Shown here in pieces: positions 5,647 through 9,970 of a stretch of 12,906 bases of DNA. This DNA comes from REEB426 sp964551975. GTDB lineage: Bacteria > Actinomycetota > Actinomycetes > S36-B12. Every line of letters starts with the position of its first letter. Within the stretch, counting starts at the first letter, position 1. The stretch covers positions 1 to 12,906 of the forward strand of contig CAZKFI010000064.1 of the NCBI GenBank assembly GCA_964551975.1, in the 5' to 3' direction. Below the pieces are notes generated by a model. It saw nothing but the letters and a program-made list of their open reading frames with translations, searched no databases and was not told the DNA's origin. A program made the translations under genes and the position numbers.

Positions 5647-6732
5647 ATGTCAGACGAGAGTCAGTTTGACCACCTTTCACGTCGCGGCTTCTTGGTTGGC
5701 GGTCTGGCCGCCGCCTTGACGGTTACCGCAGCGGGTACAACTGGTCTGGCATGGGCAGCCCAGTCGTCCAAGAAGAATCCACGCCAACTCGTCGTGCCCG
5801 TGATGGGTAACTACCGAATCAATAACGCACAAACAGGTTGCAAGGTCACCGTGAAGGTCGCCAATGGTGTGCGATCAATGACAAGCAACGGGCTACCCAA
5901 CGCAAGAACCGGACAGTTCCCCAATCCTGGATGCCCCAATGTTATCCAGGCCCAGTCGTATGCCTATTCGCTGCCGACCATGGGAACGCGGATTACGCCG
6001 ACCGCATTCACACTTCCGCAGCCGTTCGGAATCGCAGTCGATGGTGTGTTGTTTGAACCATTTGCCGCGGAGTACTGGAATAACGATCGCAATAGCGGTT
6101 GGCAGTACTACGCACTCGGTGGTGGCGTCAACCTTGGCATGGACGGTAACCATGCACATGTACAACCCACCGGTGCTTATCACTACCACGGAATTCCAGA
6201 CGGGCTACTGAACTCGCTGAACCCGAAGCTGCACTCCCCATTAGTGGGTTGGTCGGGGGATGGCTTCCCGATCTACGTGACGTACGGCTANNNNNNNNNN
6301 NNNNNNNNNNNNNNNNNNNNNNNNNNNNNNNNNNNNNNNNNNNNNNNNNNNNNNNCAGCCAATGCCAAGAGTCCTATCCGAGCCTTGACATCGTCCTATC
6401 GGTTGAAGTCGGGTACGCGCCCAAGTGGACCGGGAGGGCCCTACAACGGATGGTTCAACGAGGACTACGAATACGTTGACGGGGCAGGCGACCTGGATCA
6501 GGCCAATGGCCGTTTCGGCGTCACTCCGGAGTACCCCAAGGGCACCTACCACTATGTACTCACCGAGGGGTTCCCGAGTGTGCCCAACATGTTCGGTGGA
6601 GCGCTCGCTGCCAGTTTCGTCAAGACTGGTCCCGCTGGAGGCGCGCCCGGTGGGGGCCCGGACGGTAGTCGCCCTAGTGGACCGCCCAGTGGGCCACCGA
6701 GCGGTCCACCGCCTGGTGGGCCGCCGCGCTGA
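5647..6732 (+). CDS. YHYH domain protein, Tat-exported
   Basis: A protein of about 361 residues, 23 codons of which fall in an assembly gap. The N terminus is a twin-arginine signal: S-R-R-G-F-L at 11-16, then a hydrophobic stretch, with a plausible cleavage after A-W-A at 37. Tat export implies that it folds, perhaps with a cofactor, before leaving the cell. The middle is a YHYH domain: D-G-N-H-A-H-V-Q-P-T-G-A leads into Y178-H-Y-H181-G-I-P-D-G, and W-S-G-D-G-F-P-I-Y follows. After the gap S-S-Y-R-L-K-S-G and G-T-Y-H-Y-V-L-T-E-G-F-P complete the domain. The tail is a Gly/Pro-rich low-complexity segment. Clustered His suggests metal binding, but no activity of this family is known to me. The gene interrupts the otherwise conserved kinase-mshC neighbourhood and has its own strong Shine-Dalgarno, which suggests later insertion. 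Confidence 0.85.
   Translation: MSDESQFDHLSRRGFLVGGLAAALTVTAAGTTGLAWAAQSSKKNPRQLVVPVMGNYRINNAQTGCKVTVKVANGVRSMTSNGLPNARTGQFPNPGCPNVIQAQSYAYSLPTMGTRITPTAFTLPQPFGIAVDGVLFEPFAAEYWNNDRNSGWQYYALGGGVNLGMDGNHAHVQPTGAYHYHGIPDGLLNSLNPKLHSPLVGWSGDGFPIYVTYGXXXXXXXXXXXXXXXXXXXXXXXANAKSPIRALTSSYRLKSGTRPSGPGGPYNGWFNEDYEYVDGAGDLDQANGRFGVTPEYPKGTYHYVLTEGFPSVPNMFGGALAASFVKTGPAGGAPGGGPDGSRPSGPPSGPPSGPPPGGPPR
6291..6355. other. Assembly gap (65 N) inside the YHYH gene
   Basis: Sixty-five undetermined bases. The reading frame is the same on both sides, and the last codon before the gap reads TAN, so it encodes Tyr if N is C or T, or a stop if A or G. Conserved YHYH-domain sequence resumes right after the gap, which favours an intact gene. 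Confidence 0.99.
6646..6729 (+). repeat. Gly/Pro-rich low-complexity coding tail
   Basis: The end of the YHYH gene encodes an imperfect series of G-G-x-P and S-G-P-P units ending in P-P-G-G-P-P-R. The DNA is a run of related GGTCCACCG/GGGCCACCG-type segments. It may be a flexible or surface-exposed tail. Confidence 0.75.
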
Positions 6733-6757
6733 ACCGAGGTCCAGGGAGCTGCCCGAA

Positions 6758-6763
6758 TAGAGT
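6758..6763 (+). promoter_or_regulatory. -10 element of mshC (leaderless type)
   Basis: TAGAGT is followed by six bases (TCCGGG) and the ATG at 6770. There is no Shine-Dalgarno sequence at a usable distance. The hexamer lies in the 37-base gap after the YHYH stop codon. Confidence 0.55.
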
Positions 6764-6769
6764 TCCGGG

Positions 6770-8005
6770 ATGCATGCGTGGAGGGTTCCGGATCCGCCCG
6801 AACTTCCTGGTTCTGGTCCCGGCCTTCGGTTGTGGGATTCGTCATCACAGCTTGTTCGTCCCACTGCACCGGCAGATCCGGCGCGGATGTACGTGTGTGG
6901 CATCACCCCGTACGACGCCACACACCTGGGCCATGCGGCCACCTATGTCGCCTTCGACTTGATCCAACGCGCCTGGCGGGATGCTGGGTTCGAGGTGATG
7001 TACGTGCAAAACGTGACGGATGTCGACGATCCACTCCTGGAAAGGGCCCACGCAACGGGAGTGGATTGGCGCGAATTGGCCGACGAACAGACGCGACTCT
7101 TCACCGAAGACATGCAGGCCCTCAACGTGCTTCCGCCGAATCACTACCTCGGGGCAGTGGAGACGATGCCTCTAGTCATCAACTGCATTCAGGAGTTGCA
7201 GGCGCGTGGTGCCATTTACGAAGTCGATAAGGACCTGTACTTCAGCGTGCACAGCGACCCAAGATTCGGTGAGATCTCCGCGTTGGATCGAGAAGAAATG
7301 CTGCGCATATTTGCTGAGCGGGGTGGCGACCCGCAACGACCCGGGAAGCGCGATCCACTGGACTGCTTAGTCTGGCTCGCGGCGCGCGAAGGTGAACCGT
7401 GCTGGGACAGTCCATTTGGATCAGGTCGACCGGGCTGGCATATCGAATGTGTGGCCATCGCACTGGAGCACCTCGGAATGGGGCTGGACATCCAAGGTGG
7501 CGGCAGCGACCTCATCTTCCCGCACCACGAGATGGGCGCCTCCGAAGCGCAAGTGCTGACCGGGGCTTGGCCCTATGCACGTCATTACGTGCACACGGGA
7601 ATGGTTGGCTGGCAGGGTCACAAGATGTCGAAGTCACGGGGCAACCTGGTCTTCGTCTCCCGACTACGGGAGTCCGGTGTGCATCCGATGGCGATCCGTC
7701 TCGCGATCATGGCCCACCGATACCGCCATGACTGGGCGTGGTCTGACCAGGGTCTGGCTGGTGCGGCGGAGCGCCTACAGCTCTGGAAGGCCGCAATAGC
7801 CATGCCCGCAGGTCCGGCTGGAGGCGCGGTACTGGAGCGAGTCCGCGAGAGACTCACCGACGACCTCGACACCCCGGGCGCACTGGACGCTTTGGATCAT
7901 TGGTCCCGCGAAGCTATTGCCGGGCGAGGCAGTGACACCGCGGCGCCGGCACTGATCGCAGCAACGGCTGATGCGTTACTCGGCGTCAGACTGGACTCGG
8001 CGTAA
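6770..8005 (+). CDS. mshC: L-cysteine:1D-myo-inositol 2-amino-2-deoxy-alpha-D-glucopyranoside ligase (MshC)
   Basis: A 411-residue cytosolic ligase that joins cysteine to GlcN-inositol with ATP, the penultimate step of mycothiol synthesis. It is a cysteinyl-tRNA synthetase relative cut down to the catalytic part; the full length matches MshC (about 410-415), not CysS (about 460-480). The Zn/cysteine site is visible as Cys43 in M-Y-V-C-G-I-T-P-Y-D, Cys227 in G-W-H-I-E-C, and His252/253 in P-H-H-E-M-G-A-S-E-A. The nucleotide motifs are H-L-G-H (52-55) and K-M-S-K-S (285-289). The segment M-Y-V-Q-N-V-T-D-V-D-D-P-L-L-E-R-A is also typical. The start is fixed by the -10 box six bases upstream. It ends 46 bases before the stop of the convergent PAC2 gene. 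Presence of mshC marks the organism as a mycothiol-producing actinobacterium. Confidence 0.96.
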   Translation: MHAWRVPDPPELPGSGPGLRLWDSSSQLVRPTAPADPARMYVCGITPYDATHLGHAATYVAFDLIQRAWRDAGFEVMYVQNVTDVDDPLLERAHATGVDWRELADEQTRLFTEDMQALNVLPPNHYLGAVETMPLVINCIQELQARGAIYEVDKDLYFSVHSDPRFGEISALDREEMLRIFAERGGDPQRPGKRDPLDCLVWLAAREGEPCWDSPFGSGRPGWHIECVAIALEHLGMGLDIQGGGSDLIFPHHEMGASEAQVLTGAWPYARHYVHTGMVGWQGHKMSKSRGNLVFVSRLRESGVHPMAIRLAIMAHRYRHDWAWSDQGLAGAAERLQLWKAAIAMPAGPAGGAVLERVRERLTDDLDTPGALDALDHWSREAIAGRGSDTAAPALIAATADALLGVRLDSA

Positions 8006-8051
8006 CCGTGATCACTTCGCGCGTGTGAACGCCTGAGCACCTACTGCTGTA

Positions 8052-8900
8052 TCACGTTTCGCTTCCGCGCCGTTTGAGATAGCGCTCGAATTCACGTGCG
8101 ATGGCTTCACCAGAAGCCTCCGGAAGATCGGCAGTGTCGCGGGCATCCTCGAGCTCTTTCACATAGTCGCCGACCTCATCGTCTTCAGCGGCGAGTTCAT
8201 CGACGCCCAGTTCCCAGGCGCGTGCCTCGTCGACGAGGTCACCCAAGGGAATTGACACGTCCAACAGATCCTCGATGCGTCGCACCAAGGCCAGCGTGGC
8301 TTTGGGGCAGGGAGGCTGCGCTACGTAATGCGGAACGGCGGCCCACAGTGACACAGAGGGGATAGCGAATCTTTGGCAGGCTTCTTGAATCACGCCCACG
8401 ATTCCTGTGGGTCCTTCGTAGGTGGAGGGTTCCAGTCCGAGCTTGGCTCCCAGTGCTGCATCCGAGCAGCTGCCGGTCACCGGTACCGGACGAGTATGCG
8501 GTGTATCTGAAAGCAGTGCGCCGAGGGTGATGACCATGCGGATATCCAGTTCGACGGCCAGGCCCAGGATTTCGCGGGTGAACTGCTGCCATTTCATATT
8601 GGGTTCTATGCCGTGCACGAGCACGGCATCCCGGGAAGTGCCGGGGATACGTGCCACCAGGAGGCGGGTAGTGGGCCAGCGAAGCTGACGAACTCCCTGC
8701 TGATCGATGCTGACATGTGGTCGATTGACCTGAAAGTCGTAGTACTCCTCTGAGTCGAGGTCCGCCAGTGGCTGGGCCGTCCACGCCTGCTCGAGGTGTG
8801 CCACGGCTCCCGATGCTGCATCGCCCGCGTCGTTCCAGCCTTCGAAAGCGGCGATCAGGACCGGATCCGCCAGAACCGGCAGGTCCTCGAACTCGATCAT
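8052..8900 (-). CDS. PAC2 family protein
   Basis: A 282-residue cytosolic protein of the PAC2 (proteasome assembly chaperone 2-like) family. Family features are A-F-E-G-W-N-D-A-G-D-A-A-S near residues 18-30, V-H-G-I-E-P-N-M-K-W-Q-Q-F near 95-107, L-G-A-L-L-S-D-T-P-H-T-R-P-V-P-V-T-G, and Y-E-G-P-T-G-I-V-G-V-I-Q. The C-terminal 70 residues are acidic and probably helical, and end in a basic K-R-R-G. The fold resembles purine nucleoside phosphorylases; eukaryotic and archaeal relatives assist proteasome assembly, while the actinobacterial role is not settled. It starts 10 bases after the hydrolase stop and has an AGAGGA Shine-Dalgarno five bases before its ATG. It is thus the second gene of a two-gene operon, and is convergent with mshC. 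Confidence 0.9.
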   Translation of the reverse strand: MIEFEDLPVLADPVLIAAFEGWNDAGDAASGAVAHLEQAWTAQPLADLDSEEYYDFQVNRPHVSIDQQGVRQLRWPTTRLLVARIPGTSRDAVLVHGIEPNMKWQQFTREILGLAVELDIRMVITLGALLSDTPHTRPVPVTGSCSDAALGAKLGLEPSTYEGPTGIVGVIQEACQRFAIPSVSLWAAVPHYVAQPPCPKATLALVRRIEDLLDVSIPLGDLVDEARAWELGVDELAAEDDEVGDYVKELEDARDTADLPEASGEAIAREFERYLKRRGSET

Positions 8901-8905
8901 GCAGG

Positions 8906-8911
8906 TCCTCT
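8906..8911 (-). promoter_or_regulatory. Shine-Dalgarno of the PAC2 gene
   Basis: Minus-strand AGAGGA lies five bases before the ATG at 8900. Its first base is the final A of the hydrolase TGA, so ribosome binding for PAC2 overlaps termination of the upstream gene. Confidence 0.7.
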
Positions 8912-9822
8912 CAGGCTGGTCCGTGATCGTGACAGATCTGCGTTACCAGGCCGGCGACCAATGACGGCCACTGCAAGGGTACGTCGTGCACGGCGCCGAC
9001 CCAACGCTGGATACGAATGGGGGGATTCAGCTCTCGGGTTGCATCGGACAGTTCCGTCAGGCTGCGATCCTTGGCCAGGGCCCACCGATCTGCGACCGGT
9101 TCTGCACAGACGATCACCCACAGCCGCCCCAGGGACCCCACGTGGTTACCGGTGAGGTCCTCGGTGGGGTCATAGTCCAGCAGGCCATCCAGCACCGCCA
9201 TATGCCGATCCATACCGATGACTGTCCACGTCAGGCCTTCGTCATCCGTGCGATACGTGGGTGCCAGGGCCGCGCGCAGTTCATCGGTCCAGTTGATCGA
9301 ATCCTGGCTCTCGATGAGCTGCCACAGCGTGACCGGTGGAATACCTAGGGCTGGTGGCCGAAGCTGCTCGCGAATGACCTCGCGTGGGCCGAGGTGCCGC
9401 GGTCCCCAGAGGCCTCCATCAATCAATCCGGTCGCGGCGATGCGATCACCAGCCAGGCGCCTTGCGCGCAGTGCCACGGAGGCCCCCCAGGAGTGCCCCA
9501 CGACGGCGCACTCCTGCCAGCCAAGCAGGTCGAGATACTCCAGGACATCGCGAGCACATCGCTCCACGCTGAAATCTGCAGTGGCATCGGTGTCGGATTC
9601 ACCGTGGCCACGCTGATCCAGAACGAGTGTTTCCGGTAGCTGAGCTCGGGCGAGGACCGGATCCCAGAAGTGGCGCTGCTGGGAGAGACCGTGCAAGAGC
9701 ACTAGCGGCAGGGCATCGGAATTGGCCCACTCAGCGTTTACCTGGTGGCTGGCGACGATTGAGGACCCGTCGCTGACCTCCAGCCGCAATGTCTGCATCG
9801 TTGTCATTGTGGTCAACGCCAC
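8911..9822 (-). CDS. Alpha/beta hydrolase
   Basis: Up to 303 residues with an alpha/beta-hydrolase fold, probably cytosolic. Visible motifs, numbered from GTG 9822, are the oxyanion-loop L-L-H-G at 42-45, D-Q-R-G-H-G-E-S-D at 69-77, and the nucleophile elbow G-H-S-W-G with Ser111. Near the end the catalytic His is probably His279 in A-V-H-D-V-P-L-Q-W-P. The acid member is less clear; Glu241 or Asp245 in C-A-E-P-V-A-D-R-W are candidates. Substrate unknown. Three starts are possible: GTG 9822, ATG 9807 and ATG 9798. None has a good Shine-Dalgarno. ATG 9807 lies five bases after the stop of a short ORF with its own -10 box, so it may be the true start through coupling. The gene is followed directly by PAC2 and diverges from metH. 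Confidence 0.88.
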   Translation of the reverse strand: MALTTMTTMQTLRLEVSDGSSIVASHQVNAEWANSDALPLVLLHGLSQQRHFWDPVLARAQLPETLVLDQRGHGESDTDATADFSVERCARDVLEYLDLLGWQECAVVGHSWGASVALRARRLAGDRIAATGLIDGGLWGPRHLGPREVIREQLRPPALGIPPVTLWQLIESQDSINWTDELRAALAPTYRTDDEGLTWTVIGMDRHMAVLDGLLDYDPTEDLTGNHVGSLGRLWVIVCAEPVADRWALAKDRSLTELSDATRELNPPIRIQRWVGAVHDVPLQWPSLVAGLVTQICHDHGPA

Positions 9823-9851
9823 CAGGATTCACAGCACAATGTGGCCTTCAC
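9813..9851 (-). CDS. Candidate leaderless 12-codon uORF upstream of the hydrolase-PAC2 operon
   Basis: GTG at 9851-9849 to TGA at 9815-9813 encodes MKATLCCESWWR. A TACCGT hexamer ends exactly six bases before the GTG, the same geometry seen at other genes here, and no such hexamer fits any hydrolase start. The peptide has adjacent Cys codons (6, 7) and adjacent Trp codons (10, 11). Its stop is five bases before the hydrolase ATG at 9807, and inside the hydrolase frame if that starts at GTG 9822. Short leaderless uORFs, some with Cys runs that act as cysteine-responsive attenuators, are known from mycobacteria. Regulatory function here is inference; a chance match is possible. Confidence 0.35.
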   Translation of the reverse strand: MKATLCCESWWR

Positions 9852-9857
9852 CCCCGC

Positions 9858-9863
9858 ACGGTA
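9858..9863 (-). promoter_or_regulatory. Putative -10 element for the hydrolase-PAC2 operon
   Basis: Minus-strand TACCGT, then GCGGGG, then GTG 9851. It is the only TANNNT hexamer I find within about 55 bases upstream of the hydrolase start region. It would place the transcription start at the first base of the short uORF. Confidence 0.4.
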
Positions 9864-9957
9864 CTCACTGGAGCTCCACTTGGGTATCGCGAGCGTCATC
9901 AACGCAGCAGCGGAAATCGCGAGGTTGGCTCCAGGCTGCGCAATTGTGAACCCGGGA
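9864..9957. other. Divergent intergenic region between the hydrolase operon and metH
   Basis: This GC-rich spacer separates the two outward-facing -10 boxes. An 8-base direct repeat, ATCGCGAG, occurs at 9886-9893 and 9916-9923, thirty bases apart or about three helical turns. I see no B12-box-like conserved leader and no strong hairpin. Confidence 0.4.
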
Positions 9958-9963
9958 TAGGGT
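9958..9963 (+). promoter_or_regulatory. -10 element of metH (leaderless type)
   Basis: TAGGGT is followed by seven bases (GTGTGCA) and the ATG at 9971. No Shine-Dalgarno sequence and no cobalamin-riboswitch-like leader lies between the hexamer and the start codon. Confidence 0.5.
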
Positions 9964-9970
9964 GTGTGCA

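Noticed and set aside
6752..6769. CCCGAA...TTCCGGG inverted repeat before mshC
   Set aside because: The stem has a bulge and spans the -10 element of mshC; it is too short and weak to claim as a terminator or operator.
8006..8051. Intrinsic terminator between mshC and PAC2
   Set aside because: Only short palindromes (GTGATCAC; CGTGAT with ATCACG far apart) are present; there is no strong GC stem followed by a T run on either strand.
9823..9970. Cobalamin riboswitch upstream of metH
   Set aside because: No B12-box-like conserved segment or large structured leader is visible, and the -10 box next to the ATG leaves no room for a 5' leader.
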